Positions 48,521-62,689 are shown, counted from the stretch's first letter. The stretch is 64,000 bases of DNA from Paragonimus westermani (GCA_008508345.1 QNGE01001028.1:1-64000); one strand, 5' to 3'. Program-made: numbers and translations. Notes: a model not told the origin generated them from the sequence alone.

Positions 48521-49283
48521 GTGCTTATGACTCGGTTTCAAGAAATGCTGTCTGATGCTATCCATACTGTATTAAAGACTCATTGTATAATTTGTTGGTT
48601 TACTGAAACCGCACTATGACCACTTCTTATGCAGATTGCACAGTTACGGGCATTTGTCTGGAGAGTTCCTCACTACATGTGATGATCGTCAGGGCTGTTC
48701 AAAAGCTTTGTTTCTACTCAACTACGAGATAAATGATGGACTGAATATAGCAACTACAGGTTCTAAGGATTTCGGAGTGAAACTATTAACAGATACTAAA
48801 CCCACCGATATTCCGTGTACAGAGACAACATGTAGACTACGATGGACTGTTTGAATGATGAGGTTAGTTCGGCTGTAATGCGTTTTGAGTGTGTGAACCG
48901 TTAGACAGTGCCACAAGGTTTGGTTACCCCTAACACTCATTTATGTAACAGAGAGCTCACTGAGAACTTCCGAGTGTTCAGTCCATATGGGTTATGTAAT
49001 TGTGCTAGCTTATAGCATTGCTGAAGGTGTGTCGGTGAAGATATGAAAGGTATGTTTTGCGTAAGCGTTGACATATGAATTCGGCTCGCACACTTTTCAG
49101 CAGCATACGTGCTATAGTTTGAAGTGAAATGATCAACATTTAACATGAAAGACAATCAACAGATCATCGAATGCTTCCTAAGGCTATTGGTTTATGCTTA
49201 TTGATGTACTTATTCACTTGTCTAACATTTCAGGGACTACTAACAAGAGGGCTAACAGTCAGGACCAAAATATCATTAGTCAA
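48521..49283. other. Transporter intron, nothing assigned
   Basis: No recognisable feature. Confidence 0.35.
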
Positions 49284-52200
49284 CATCATCATCATAGCAG
49301 CCGTGAACTTGGTCAGAAGGTGCTGTGGCTCGGATAACTCCGATAGCTTTCTAACCAGCGATTTGAGTGATCACGAGGACCTCACCAAGTAAGCAACACC
49401 TACCCACATTGCTCAGTGGAGCAATCAGCGCCTTCATATTTGGTGTCCACCTTGCTGCTTGACGACTAGGCGGTCTTACCCAACTGTTGGTAGTCTCAGC
49501 ATATGATGGCCGGCACGGCAGATAATCAGGTGACATACAGACTAGCAAACCCAACCATCGCTAGTTACGTAGCGTGAGTGGTTGACCAATTGCTTGCGCA
49601 TCCCGAGAGTTTCGGAATGCACGCAGGCGAACGTCTGTGTTCCTCACGCGATCATTCCACTTAATGTGAGCTAGGTGGCGGAGACAACGATGGTCAAAAA
49701 GAGCAAGTCAGTTGAAATCTTCGTTGCAAGCAAGCCAAAGTTACGAATTATAGAGCAAAACAGAATGCACATAAGCGTTATATATCTTTCCTGTTAGTTA
49801 CAGCTGTACGTCTTTTTGACACCACAAATGATGCATGCTGGTAAAAGCAAATCGTGCCTTTAGGAGTTTCGCTGATATCCTATCAGTAGTGTTAAAGCTG
49901 ACGAGATAGTGTTACCCAAGTATGTGAAACTGCACACGTCTCTAACGAAATACCTACAATGAAGTGGGAGTTTAAGTTCCCAGTCTGGAAGCAACATTTT
50001 GCACCTTGAAGACGCAAAGCGCATTTCATGCAAACTAGCAAGGACACTCACTTTGTTCCATCAGGTCAGCATGTCTTCAACAAAGAGACTAAGTAGGACA
50101 TTGCCATCCGCACACTCCAAATCGGTCAGCCAAGCGCCAGGAAGAAGCCCGAAACCAAGTTCGCTGAACTCCTCAAGCGCATCCTCGAGAATATCGTCCA
50201 TGACGAAATTGAACAAGAAGAAATCGGACACCTTTGATGAACACCACTAAAAGAAATCAGCGCCCAAGACAGTTATCCACAACCTCTCACCGTGCTTGCA
50301 GAATGAACATACCGCGACCTTAACAGACTCACACAGTTCCCTGGTACTCCTTTCCGAGAAAGACAGTTCCAAAGATCGTTACGAGCAAACAAATTGAGAG
50401 CCACCTTTCGGTCTAAAAAGACCAGGACCTTCGGTTGCCTACAGGAGTGTCGATGTTCCAAGATCCGTTAAAAAAACGTGATCAACGCACTTACTACCGG
50501 ATCGAGATTCTGCCTCTTCTTCACGTATCTGATCTCCTCTGGGCTCAGTGAGTCAGCGGAAAATGAAGCTAGTGAGCAGCTCGGACAAAACATACGCTAG
50601 ACTGATACCTGTGTGTTCGCCACGTGCAAGTCGGGCCCCTTTTTTGAAAACAGAAAATACCATTGATAGGCACTAATCACGAGGTACCTCTCGAGTTTCC
50701 TAAACCATGTGCAGGAATTTTTTCAGTTCGGATATAAACATCTTCCCGCCATCCTTGGAAACAGAAGAAGAAAGGAGATCTGGCCAAGGAGCCTTACTGA
50801 CCTTCAGCAACAGGAGCTTCGGAGCCAATTCTCTCGAGGGAGGACCGTCCGCGACGCAATAATTGACCAATCGGGTCCCATTGTGGTCCAGATGAAGCCA
50901 CATGAACTGGACTTCAGAATGTTCAGCTCACTTGTCAAGTCGGTGATTCACATGTGATCTCACTTACACCAACGCGACGACCAGTACAACCACGGATCAG
51001 GGAGAAAGCACTTCCGCTATTCCCAGATAAAAAGACTTTTTCCATCTTTTTCGCCTGTTCGATCAAGTAGTGCTCACCGTCTCTGCGTAACATTTTGGTC
51101 CGTTTCTGTTTAATTACTTGACGGTCATCATCAGATTCAGAGCCAGGTGGGACCGAGCGACGTTGGCTCATGAATTTTACTGATGTGACAGAAACCCGGT
51201 GACGTCGCAGCTGAACACCTTTTTCGAAACATATATCACACAGCGTGTTTTTGTTGCTGCGGCGATTTGTTCCTACTGTTTGTTAGGATCTCTCGCCTGA
51301 CTCGAACTGAGCAACTTGTTCACCATCACTTCCTGGTAGGCGTTTTTTAAGCTCTTCTCTCTTGACTGCCAGTTATTTATTTTATACTTACCAGTGCATG
51401 ACCTCTGGGCAGATGACAAAACAAAACAGGCAAGCACACCAGCATGGTTCGAGTCCAGGTGATCGCTCCAAATAGCATGGCAGTACCTAATAGAGTGGCA
51501 TCACCTGCGACTGACTGCTACATGATCGAGCTGTGTCCACGGTTGAGAAGCACACGGTAGTCTCTATGTAACACACTGCCTCTTCCTACGTTGGAACGCG
51601 GTGTTTGAAATCTAGCGACTGTGGGATGGGCACAGCTGCTGTAGTCTTTCGCCACTTTCACTGCGCTTCTTCTCCGAAGAATAACGATTAAGCTGAGCAT
51701 TCAGATGTTCTGCTCGTATGATGATATCTGAGCGTTCAGTTCGTCTCAGAATGTTAACGAGGCCGCCATAGAACGAACTTTGGTGGGATCCGAATAGCTG
51801 TTGGAACGTATGCCGATATAATAAACATACAACGTCTTTCTGATTTGCGTTGACAGACTTTAGCCAATGTATTGAGTCTGGCAGCGCACTAGCGACTGAC
51901 CACTGAGGTCCAATCGAATAAACATTGCTCTGCGTTAAGGCTCAGTGCGTTTCGCACTTTACTTTGATCATGAAATTCAGCTTCGGCATCACCAGAGACC
52001 CTGAAAGAAAATCGCTTGAATCGGTAGTTATAGGGAGGTGAGCTCAAGTAGATCATGATGCTAAGGTCATAAACTCGCGCCTCCAACAAACAGCGCACAT
52101 CAAGGTGCAGACTTGAGAAAATACTCGTCAGATCAGCTTTCCGACCGACTTGTAGGAGAGTGCGGACATTGAAGGCGCCAGTTGTCTTGACCAGAGAAAA

Positions 52201-52470
52201 CGATTATCGCCCGAAAGTGCATGAAAGGCAGGCGACTTAAGGAATAAAATATCGTGAGAAAGTTGTGATGATTGAGCGCCGTCACCATCAGGAGAACGAT
52301 AACTTCTGATATTTTCCAGTCGTTTACACAGTAAAGGAGGTTTAGCTTGAGGGACCCCACCCGAGTGTTGGACTCAAATGTCTCACCTGCGGGACAACCG
52401 GATATAGGGTTTCCTTGGGTGACCAAACCCAGAGCCAATGGTTCGACAGTCTGACTCACTTGTCAGTGAG
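49284..52470 (-). mobile_element. Nearly full-length RTE-like LINE, copy D, inactive
   Basis: At about 3.2 kb this copy has the length of an RTE-clade element. On the minus strand, a 5' leader (near 52460, with ETFESNTRVGSLKLNLLYCV) is followed by the apurinic-type endonuclease: GAFNVRTLLQVGRKADL near 52126-52190, FRVSGDAEAEFHDQ near 51960-52005, and RLPCASQPWTQLDHVAV near 51520-51575. A linker RRDGEHYLIEQAKKMEKV lies near 51030-51090. RT follows: KAPWPDLLSSSVSKDGG, GVPGNCVSLLRSRYVHS, then LECADGNVLLSL in place of the YADD box (50085-50125), CSFTYLGNTISSA, and a C-terminal GPRD-like end. It finishes with GGCTGCTATGATGATG (complement of 49285-49300). Many frame breaks and the CADG box mean it is dead. 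Confidence 0.92.
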
Positions 52471-55400
52471 TGGCTTGCCTAGCTCGGGGGCTCAGTGAAT
52501 AAGACATAAGCTTATGATTCTGAAAACTGATGCGTACAATGAATTTACTCGAAGATACACCAGGCTTCCGGGTGATACCAGATGTTCTCCGATCGTCTTA
52601 GATACCACGCCGGCGGTCACGGTCATCTGTTGAGCAGTTAGAGTGCTTTTTGTTCAAGAGTACTTCTTCTAACCCTTTTCTTCCTGATACGGAAGACAGC
52701 AGTGCCGCAACTATGAAAATAGTTTTGCTGTATGCCTATAGGCTCGTGCCTGACTACCTAAGCGCTCCCACGTGGTCAGTAATGCGACGTATAACCCAAC
52801 GAGTGCAACCGCTTTTCGTCTGACTACTCCCTTTGATATGTCTGACAAGGTTGCATTTGGACGGACCGGAGTCCTAATCAGCATAGCCCGCCGGATCAAA
52901 ACAGCACACAAATCCGATCACCATGCCAGGGTAACAGTACAGGTCAGGGATATTCGTGGTACTGTTTGGAACTGAAAATTCATGTACGTACATACTGATG
53001 ATAGCGTCACTGTGTACGACACAGAGTCGTAAGTTTATATCTGGAATGCACCCGTGTAACAACATGCGCGTGGTTATTTAAGTGTTTTAAAGTTACATTA
53101 GTCCGTTAATACTCTACACCGGGCCCATAACCTCGAAAACTGTTCGCATCAATGGTTGACATTTAACAAACACAACCGCCTCATCCGTGTATCAGGACGG
53201 CTGGTTCGTTGAACCAAAATGCACCGGACATTCTGATGATCACTAGGCTGAATAACCATCGAATCTACTTGTCATCTTAGGTGATCTCAAGGTCATTTGC
53301 TACATTATACCATATTACATAAAATGTGAATAGTTTCGGAAAAACGACAACAAATTCCATTCACACAGATACAATCACCTTCTGTTTTTTGATACAGCAG
53401 CATGTGTAGCGCTGCCAGCAGTACACATGTCAGTATATGTACGTTAAAGAGAACCAGCCCGTAGGTGTATGTGATCCGCTTGAGCAAAGAAGCTAGTTAC
53501 AGTGCTTGATTCCGTGAACTGGATTCGGTAAGATAAACAAGCAAACACGAGACAACAAAAACAAGGTCGATCAATGTGATAACGTGATCAACCAAATAAA
53601 TCCTTTGGATTTGACCCCGGAACGTAGCAGTAGTAGTAGTATGATTGAAAACAGCATACTAATCCTGTGAACAATTTTGCTGATCGACAGACAGTGCACG
53701 TTCACTCCATGTGAACACCCGTGATGCAACCACTTCACTTTGTTTGCTAGAAACTGCAGCTCCAAGACCGAAAATGCGCCGTACACACGTATCTAAATTT
53801 GATCATGCTGCCATAGTTGGGGCTCCAGAGTTGCTCTGCATATGAAGGGTAGACGATGAAGTAAGCTGTGAAGGCATGCTGAGGTCACGGAACACGAAAG
53901 GTATGAGGAAGGAACTCAGTCAGCGGTCTGCGTGTGCCGCGTAAAAACAGTGGGCTGTGATCTATCTTATGAGTACCAAGATTGTTTAATTTTAACTTGG
54001 TAAACGAATATACCGATCCTTTTGTTTAAAGGCGCATGGCTGTTGCTTTATTCTAAGCACGATTTAAACCTTAATCTTCGAGGCTATGAAGTAGACGTGC
54101 AGACTTTTAACCAACTGATCTGCTTGCATTACCTAACTGTGAAACAAGAAGACTACTGTCTCAGCTACATACACGACTTCACAATAAACCAAACGGTTTG
54201 CCCTGTGGATGCAATCTGATCTAACATGTCATCGAGGATGTGGTATCCAATCGGATTGCTTGTGTCCAGAAACTTCCAATTTCGTATTTGTCCCAAGTAC
54301 CTGTAGTTACATATTCTAGATAAAAATATGAAAAATAGAATGACCAGTGTACTTTACAGTGGGTCTAGTAGGGAAAGGAACCAAACACCACAGAACACTC
54401 ACTGACCCACATCCATGTCATCTTTCAAAACGTAATCGATTCATACAAACTACTACATTTTGTATGGTTTGGGACGGTTTGTTCTTGATCGACTTGTACC
54501 ACTGTTTACTGAGGCTGACTTAATGCGTCCGGTTTGAGGTGTTTATCTGTGAATGTCAGTCCGTGTGGTTCTTCAGATCCATTCGATATTCAAGAGGTGT
54601 GAGATCTCGGCATGTTACATTCAATACATTTGTACGTGTCCGTAAACCGGTAATCACCTGACAGGAATGCATCGTCACACATATTCCACGTCGTCGACCT
54701 CAAGATTCTCAAGCCCTAGTAAAGTAATGACGGTTTCTTTGCCTGGTTTTGCAGAATCTTCGAAAGCTACGAAACTCGTTATGAACAGAACAAAGGGAGC
54801 GGTACTGATGAGTCAATAGGAAATAGTTGCATTTCCCACTCCCTGCTTTGTTCGAACTTTTGAAGGAAGCTAGTTGTTCCTACCTCATCAAGACCATGTG
54901 CAAACCAGGCGGAAAAGTAACCTACTGATATTTTTTTACGTACCATATTCCACATGGACGCCTGTTCAGTTCAGCAAAGCAGACGAGAGTTTTTAGGATC
55001 AATCTGTAAGCAATCGGTAACTGGTTTTGATGGAAGCGTTTTACTCTCAACACACCAGATTCTTCGTATGAGTCGGAGAAAACTTGAGACAAGCCAGACG
55101 TTAGTTGCTGAACAAATCTGAAGGCAATAATTTGTCGGTCAAGCATGTCTGGTCCACGGCCGATATTAGGATTGAATAGCGAATTACAATAGACCGTAGG
55201 CAAGTGAAATTAAACTGATATGACCCACCGGACGGGCTGATGGAAGAGTCAGTTGATTTTGAAGAAGGTATTTGATGAAGCTAAAATCTTGATCTGTTAA
55301 AACTGTTGCTTCAAAGAGCACAGAAGCAATTCGGTTAGATCGATCAACGCCGACTGACACGAGCCAGTGAGTCCACTGAGTCCTGTCGGTAAAGCATTTG

Positions 55401-56764
55401 ACCTTCTGAAGTTCTATGATCCTTGCGACCAGGCGTTTCTGTGGGGCTTATACCCTCTCGTCCAGCTATCTCAACATTTTGCAGGTCAGTGCTAATGAAC
55501 TGTTTCTAATGCGTGATCAGCAATTAAGCAATCTCATGTATTGACCTAGTACTCCAATTGATTTCGGAGTGTTCTTTGTCTCCTCTGCGTTCATTAACTC
55601 GATTTGTTACTTCTCCTGCCGAATGCTCAGTGAAAAAATGAATACCAGTGGCCTTTTATTCTATGAAGATCCTTATTAATCCTCTCAACGGACAAGAGAT
55701 CATTAAGGTTCACTCACATTTTGAGCGCTCCTGATGCCAAAGAATAGCCACCGACATCATTCTACTCAACAAAGTGAAAGCACTGCTTCTCTGCTCTTTG
55801 ATTCCTTTGCTAATGCGTTGAATATCATCATTACTGGTCTCTCAAGTGATTGTTCAGAGTGCATTTTTTCGGTAGTGTAACCATTGTCTCTTCCTGTGTT
55901 ACTTTTGCATCTTGCACAAGTGCATACAAAGGAAATCTAGCCTGCAGTAGCAACATAAATCTGTTTAGGATGATCAGACTCATAGGTGAAATCTGTCGAT
56001 AAACTAAATTGCTGAATGTTTAAAATTTGCTGCCAAATTATGTGTAATCAAACCATTTCAAAGGTATGGCAAGTACCAGTGTATGAATGATTATTTTCTG
56101 AAATATATATATATATATACATTATTCTACCAATCTGACAGGCCTTTGTACAAGCCTGGAGAAACAGATGGCTACAGCGAAATTTGTTTCTTTACGTCAA
56201 AGCCACAGGTTGGATATTTTAAAGGATGGTGGCTAAGAAACATGACAAACAAATTGTTCATGGTAGTGCGTGTCATGACCTTTGGTAGAACGGAAGGTGA
56301 GATAATCCAAAGCTAACAACAAAACTGCCTAACAATAATAAATTCCGCTGATTTGATTGACATTCATGCTGTAAACTGCACGTTTACGTTTATATCAATC
56401 AGTGGCTCACAACCTAGTCAGTTTGGGGCAAACAACATAAACGCTCATGGCTTGCCAAATCAAAACCTTACGCTTCTCTTAGGGTTGAATTCGGTTTTAC
56501 ACCAAGTTGCTGTGGATCGATGTGGTTCAGCGCTGATTGTCTTGAAGTGATGTTTAGCCTTCGAAGTAGATTATTTCCGATTCGTCAGTCCGAGTAAAAG
56601 CAAAGCCGGTCGTGTAGTGCTCACATTAAGGGTAAGAACCGTGAAACTATAAAAGCTTTGGTTTTTGGTTTCAGGTCGCCTTATCTGCGTGGACCAGAGA
56701 ATGACAAAAATCAAAATCGCCCTGGTTACTCTTTCTTCAAGAAGTTTAGTGGTGTTTTACTCAC
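52471..56764. other. Transporter intron, nothing assigned
   Basis: The stretch next to the LINE (52480-52900) may include more of its 5' leader. An (AT)n run lies at 56103-56119. Frames at 52772-53065 and 54922-55203 show no domain. Confidence 0.35.
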
Positions 56765-56939
56765 CGCCTCCATTTTTGTAACACAAGTAGGGAAAGCGCC
56801 AAACATTTCCCAGACCGACAGCAAAACCGATGCAGGTCATGAGAAATTCAACTTTCCCTCCCCAATTTCCACGCTCCGGCACGACTGATTCGTCGTAGGT
56901 TACTTCAATCTCATTGCCGCCTTCGTCGTGTACTGTCAT
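56765..56939 (-). CDS. SLC6 transporter exon: N-terminus and TM1
   Basis: The exon encodes a short acidic cytosolic N-terminus ([20 protein letters not shown]) followed by the family signature [16 protein letters not shown] and [20 protein letters not shown]. The signature covers TM1 with its unwound sodium and substrate site. It ends in phase 1 at GGAGGCG|GTGAGT, and the next exon restores [11 protein letters not shown]. The ATG at 56937-56939 is a plausible start. The frame stays open upstream through CAG CGG TCT, and CAG at 56946-56948 could be a splice acceptor, so the true N-terminus may lie in a further 5' exon. The TM1 motif is close to invariant in SLC6, so family membership is secure. 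The start is not. Confidence 0.93.
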
Positions 56940-56948
56940 AGACCGCTG

Positions 56949-59900
56949 TTTGCGAAAGTGAGAGCAGATATGGACAACTGTAAGTCACACCAAGAATGGG
57001 AATGATACTGAATCAAGGGTTTCTAATTTCACTGCCGATAAAACATATTATAACCGTTATAGTGCATCTGTGAATCACAGCACTTAGCAATGATACAGTT
57101 TTATCGCAACGACAAAATGACAGCGAGCCTAAACTGCTCTCGAAGATATATCGATTGGAATAAATTTCCCCAACGCACTTTTTAATAACTGCACGCATGT
57201 GCTGTTCGTGTGCACGCATGACAGACCGTCATGGTTCAACAGCCTAAACAAACAACACGATTTACTGAACAGATTTTACTACGTTTTGTTTCACCTGTAG
57301 CGGGCGGTCTTCGTCGTCTTGGGAATCGCGCCGATGAGTAACAGAGGTCGAGTTAGTTCGACTAGTCTGATAAACATCCCTAGTGAGATGGGAAATCTAG
57401 CCGCAAAATACCATTGCGACTTGGTCTTAAAGCAATTATTGTGTCCTGTAATGCAACTCATTCAGGTCAGTGTGATTAGCCAGAATTAAAACGACTAAAA
57501 CCAATCTGATACCACTTAACTCAAACTACAAAATTCGTCAGTGCACAAAAATGAACCCGCAGTTTTATACCCAGACTAAACCGAGAGACAGACTCAAACA
57601 GGTCACCGGTTCTTCCAGCATGCTTACAACAATCCTCGTTCATTTGTCATTATTGCACGGACCAAGCGCCGGTTAAACAAAGCACGACGAAGGCAAATCA
57701 GTTGGTCACGGTTTTTTGAGGACTACGTTAGCCTAGGATTATAACACGCTCGCACATAAGGGACTCCCTAGTTAGTGGGCGCCCGTGCGAGTGCGCATGT
57801 GTGCCAACGGTATTGAGAGTCTGTAGGAAATCCTGTAAGCGTGAACGACACTTATCAGCGTAAACTACCGATTCTGCTGCACACGATCAGTCGTACATTC
57901 TAGCTCCTGGGTAGCTCGGTATCATGAGACTGGACACGTCTGCGGGATCTCGACAAATGACAAAAACGGCCAGTGTGCTCAATGTTCCTTCTCCTTCGTA
58001 CCCACTAAGTCATCTCAAACTGCAAACTACTGGGTGGCCTCAAAAGATTAGGCGGACGTGTGTCATGGTGTATACCGTAAAGCAACATACACATTTCGGC
58101 ATATAACAAACGAGCACAGGAAAAGTGTGATGACCAAAGGAACGTTTTCTACATTTCAGTCACAGAGGGATTGCAAAAGTAAGCTTGAGTACACAAGCTA
58201 TGTACAAATTTTGCTGGGTGTTCGAATTCAGTGTATTATAATACGTGTTTTGTGAAGCAGACACTTCGTATGGTTACGCAAAAGACTGGAATGGTGAGTT
58301 TTGTTTATAACCTAACCCCATCCCCACAGTTATTGAAACATGTAGGCTAATGCCCTAATTTTGTTGATGAATCGCACCTCAGACATTGAGTATAATCCGA
58401 CGGGTAATTAGAAGCATCTTCAGGACACGTGGGGTTACTGCCAATATGGAAATTCAAAGCAAGGCCAAATCTGGTCAATTTAAAGGATAGACTTCTAGGA
58501 GCTTCTTAAAAACTGACTGAAACGGGACAATCGAAATACCCAGTGCTTGTGGCAGTGATCAGTATATAGTACGGTAGTGGAATCAACGGGTCCCATAAGA
58601 GAAACTACTAGGGTTCAGATCAGTTCAAGGCAATACACTACGACAAGAAGCTGTTGTTAAATCAGCTCAACTAATATTGTGAAGTCACATGCAATTACCA
58701 ACATGCCAACATACCTTTAGTCGGCATCAGATTAGCATATAGCACACAGACACGTGACTAAATAAAGTTTAGTAAATATGACGAGTTCTGAACAACCGTT
58801 AGTACAATAAACATAATTTACTCAAAGTTCTGGAAAGAGACCCGTTAAACACTTGCGCAACCATGGTGGAAGCGTTCAAATCAATTGGGCCAGATAAAAA
58901 CAACAAACAGTTGAATGGTGTTTATCTTCTAACTTTGCATCACGTTAGTTGTAAGTGCACGATAGCCATGTACAATTCACATTGTTGTGGGTCTAAATTC
59001 TCAATTGCTACAACTGTTCAAGCGTTATTCGGTTTGATACGCAGCTTCAGTAATGCAGGTGCAAGCATCACAAAGATGTCATGAGTGTCCGCAAGTTGAG
59101 GGGATGGATACGGATGACAGTATCTATTAAACAAGGCTATGCTTCTTGAGGTTACTGGGTATATACATGTAACCTATTTCCATCAAGAGTGAACAGTTAT
59201 CACGGTTTGAATACCAATAAACTCGAAATTATTCAACGTTAGACTATACCACCAGAAAACCTTCTTCTAGCCGATCCGCCGAGGCGCGTTTTAAGACCAT
59301 GCGACCTGGGCAAGTAGGTGAACACACTTTCAGAGTGGATACCAGTTATGTCTAATATAGCTTGGTGATCAATGTGGATGCTCCGTAAAATCGTCGGGCT
59401 GGACGTGCGCATTACTAGTGAGCTTCGAAAAGAAAGGAGGAAGTGGAAAAGTTTCGGTAACATAGCAACTTGGCGTGCGAATGATCGCGAACAAAAAGAC
59501 ACATATGGTGCGAACTTTTCTTTACAACTAGTCAGCAGTTACCAATGGCACTTACTGATAATATTTAAAGCATATACACTCGATGGAGACTATAAGTGAC
59601 GTGGAAGCCGTGTATCTGATAAATTCTGTGATTAACGCAAGGGAATATTGAAGTAATTGTGTTTATAAGTGACATACGTCTCGTCAGAAATTATTGCTTA
59701 GTTGCTCACCGAAAATATACATGGGACATCACACCAACACAAAGCGGTTCTTTGCATTAACAATTATGACTCGAACACGTTTCACCCACCTTTTAACATC
59801 ATCTGGCATATCACGCCTCTTTTACGCTCTCTGGGTATGGTTGGGGTAAACAATGTATGCTACTGCGCTGAACTACTTCTCACCTTATGTTTTTAATTGG

Positions 59901-62689
59901 TTTCTTCCCAGCTGAGATCTCAACATCAGCGTCTCTATTTATTTTCGTGCCAGCTTATCAACTGGCTGGTCCGCATTGACCGGCTAAACACAGAGTCCAC
60001 AATCACACGCATCCTGGTTTTATTCCTTCGGGTTTATACTCGATGTATGATGTGTGAGTTGAGTCACAAGCGGTACAGTGCAAGTCACTTGTGGTGATGG
60101 TTATGTGAAGGCGTCCTTTGGCTTCGGCCACCGTGACAAGTTAATCCGAAGTGGATGGCACCAATCATGCTTTGATGAAAGTGTTTGATGAAACTGCCAC
60201 AAAGGTTAGATTTTGTAGGCTCCAGTCAACCTGCTGACGGAGACTGAAAGATGCTGGATGCTACCAACTGTAGCCACCGATAAGTATAACTGTAAGCCGA
60301 AACTCGTGAAGGGAGTGCTGTCGCGCCTGCTGTAATCATCACCGTTAGTTGCTGTCATATATGCGTAATTTTGAAATAGCAATAAAATACAAATTTGAAA
60401 AGTCAAACTGCATTCGAGTTGAAATGAACGAACATGATGTTTCACTTGGTTTTTCTTATGGCTGAATATCATGTTCGTATTGGATGCTTTCAGTCCAGTG
60501 TGTATTATGTTCATGGATTTGTTCATTGCGCCAATACTTTAACCCTTACCATCGTCGTTTATTCTGAACAACAAATTACACATACCGTCAATAGAATGAG
60601 CCAGCAGTGACGATAAAACTAAGAGAGACATAAGAATTTTAACACTGCTACTATTATCATTAATAACAATAAACAATACAACATGATGACTGGAAGAGAT
60701 CACCCAATAATAATCGGTTCTAAGATCGGTAATGATTACACATCAGTTGGCACTGCCTGCTGCAAATTGTCTCATTCTCTAGGATGAGCTAACATGTTTG
60801 CATTCAGAAGTTTTGCAGCTGCTTACCGTTTCGGAATGTCGAAAGAATACCTTGGGTGGCTGCTTTTCTTTACCATCTGCGCTATCAACAGTCCGCGTGC
60901 TATCATCTCCCATGACGCACAATCACAAATACGAGAGCGACGGAAGCTTAGCCGTCGTCCGTCAGAAAAATGAATCAACCGCGTGGACTAAGAGGATTTA
61001 ATCAGCTACCAATCGATAGAATACCATGTAGTCTGGCGAATCACGGTTGTTGCAAACGTGTCACCCAATCAGCGTACAGTACCGCCCACGTTCGAATTGA
61101 AAAAATCGTTTCGGCTGTCCACGCGACTTCCCTGATCATTAAGCCTATGAATGCGCACTTACGCTGCCAGCATGACCTTGATTTTTATCCTACTGTGAAT
61201 GACCATTGGTTATTACAAATTTTATCGTCTTTACATCTGAACGACTACTCATAGTGGAAGAGGACACAGAGAGGGGGATCAGTTATCGAAGTTTCCGTAA
61301 AACGAATGAATGTACACTGGTGAGGGTACGCAGTCAGTTCAACAGTCGCAGACAATAGAACAGGAATTCAATGAACATATGATTTCCTGGTGTATACTCC
61401 CTACTAAACTTTGAAGTGACGCGAAGCGTTGTTGGTCAGCTACCAATGTACTCACAATTGAAAATCGAACGTACAAATTGGTCCACCTACCGTCCGCTAG
61501 TCTGTTGGTCAAGTGAACTGTACTGTTTGCAAACGGCGTACCATACATAGTTGACTTAGTGCCACACAAAGGAATTAACCTCGCTCACAACAGCACGTAC
61601 CCTCGAACCTCTTTGTTCGCCTTGGTGGGTGCCAATTACCTTTGAAACTCCATTCGTTCAGTGTGATGGATGTAATTGCCAGGACATTGCGTCATATGTG
61701 ACGTTATTGATGTTAGTTGTTCATCTGTTTGACTTCCTCTATGAACCGTTTTTAAGTGACCATCAACACTTTCCCAGTTTCTGTAACTTTCATCTCCACT
61801 ACAATCTTCAACAAATGAAGGGCTGTTCATTTATTTGGCTTATATGACGTTTAAAAGAGAAAACCAATGCGCGGAAGAAGGTGCCAGAGACCGCCACTAG
61901 CGGTTTAAAAACCACCAATTAAATCTGACGGTTTGTTAGAGAACATGAAGACATGAAGAGCTGGTCTGGAGATTGAGGTGAATGAAGAGTAATAAAACAA
62001 ACGAAATGACTTAGTTTTTGCACCTCGATTGAATTGAGGTGGGAAAATGAATATTCGTTGATAAGACAGTTGCTTAAGTACTGTGGAATGAAGAGAAGGT
62101 GCATAGTCTGCAAAACCTCTTTTTATCACCTGTTGTACATTAGTTATTTGTCTATTTTGTTTAGTGCGTATATCTAGTTCTTGTCATCTGTTTGAATTAT
62201 GACAACGATTTTCTTCCTGACTCATATTACAGCCCGCTTGCACGTATTGGTTTTTGTTCGTCACTGCTAAAGAACAAATGGCTGTGAATAATCACAATGA
62301 ATATTGAGATTCCATGTTTTCATCACGTAGCTGTATAGTTATACCAATAAAATGTCTGATTTTCCTCTAATTTCACTCGTATCCGTTTATCCATTTTCTG
62401 TTAGGAAAGGTAAAAATATCGGACACAGAAGGGATCTGTTCTGATACTGGTGAAAAAGTTGTTTGCAAGAGTAGATTAAACTAGCTAATTACTCACTATA
62501 ACACTTAGATGTGTTCCAGGATATCTGGTGTATGATGGAGATGAAAAACGAGGCTGTTTATGCATAAAGTGTAATCCAGGGACTCACGCCTATTTTTTGA
62601 CATTCATTTTATACCCAGTTGGTCTTTTTCCGAAAGCAGTACTGTGCTCAAATTTCTTCGGTAGTGTCACGACTGGGAGTAGTGTGAGA
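56949..62689. other. Upstream of the transporter exon, nothing assigned
   Basis: This region should hold the promoter or further 5' exons of the transporter, but I cannot identify either. Frames such as 60970-61254 (+) and 59239-59502 (-) have no domain. Confidence 0.35.

Larger units (their letters stand above)
5797..56939 (-). other. SLC6 sodium/chloride-dependent transporter gene, partial, seven exons seen
   Basis: This is the span of the one recognisable gene. SLC6 proteins are plasma-membrane symporters with 12 TM segments that couple uptake of an amino acid or neurotransmitter to sodium and chloride. Seven exons give about 330 codons of a family usually 600-700 residues long, covering the N-terminal region, TM1-TM7 and the start of extracellular loop 4. 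Introns from 5' to 3' are about 10.9, 8.8, 1.36, 1.1, 21.8 and 6.2 kb, all GT/AG. Junction phases run 1,1,2,0,2 and the last exon seen ends in phase 1, with no conflict. TM1 has Gly where monoamine transporters have the amine-binding Asp ([10 protein letters not shown]), so a monoamine carrier is unlikely. The TM6-TM7 text [12 protein letters not shown]...NCATSVYAGFVIF is closest to glycine transporters as I recall them. The 3' half is not in the window. Substrate and exact orthology are inference. Confidence 0.9.
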
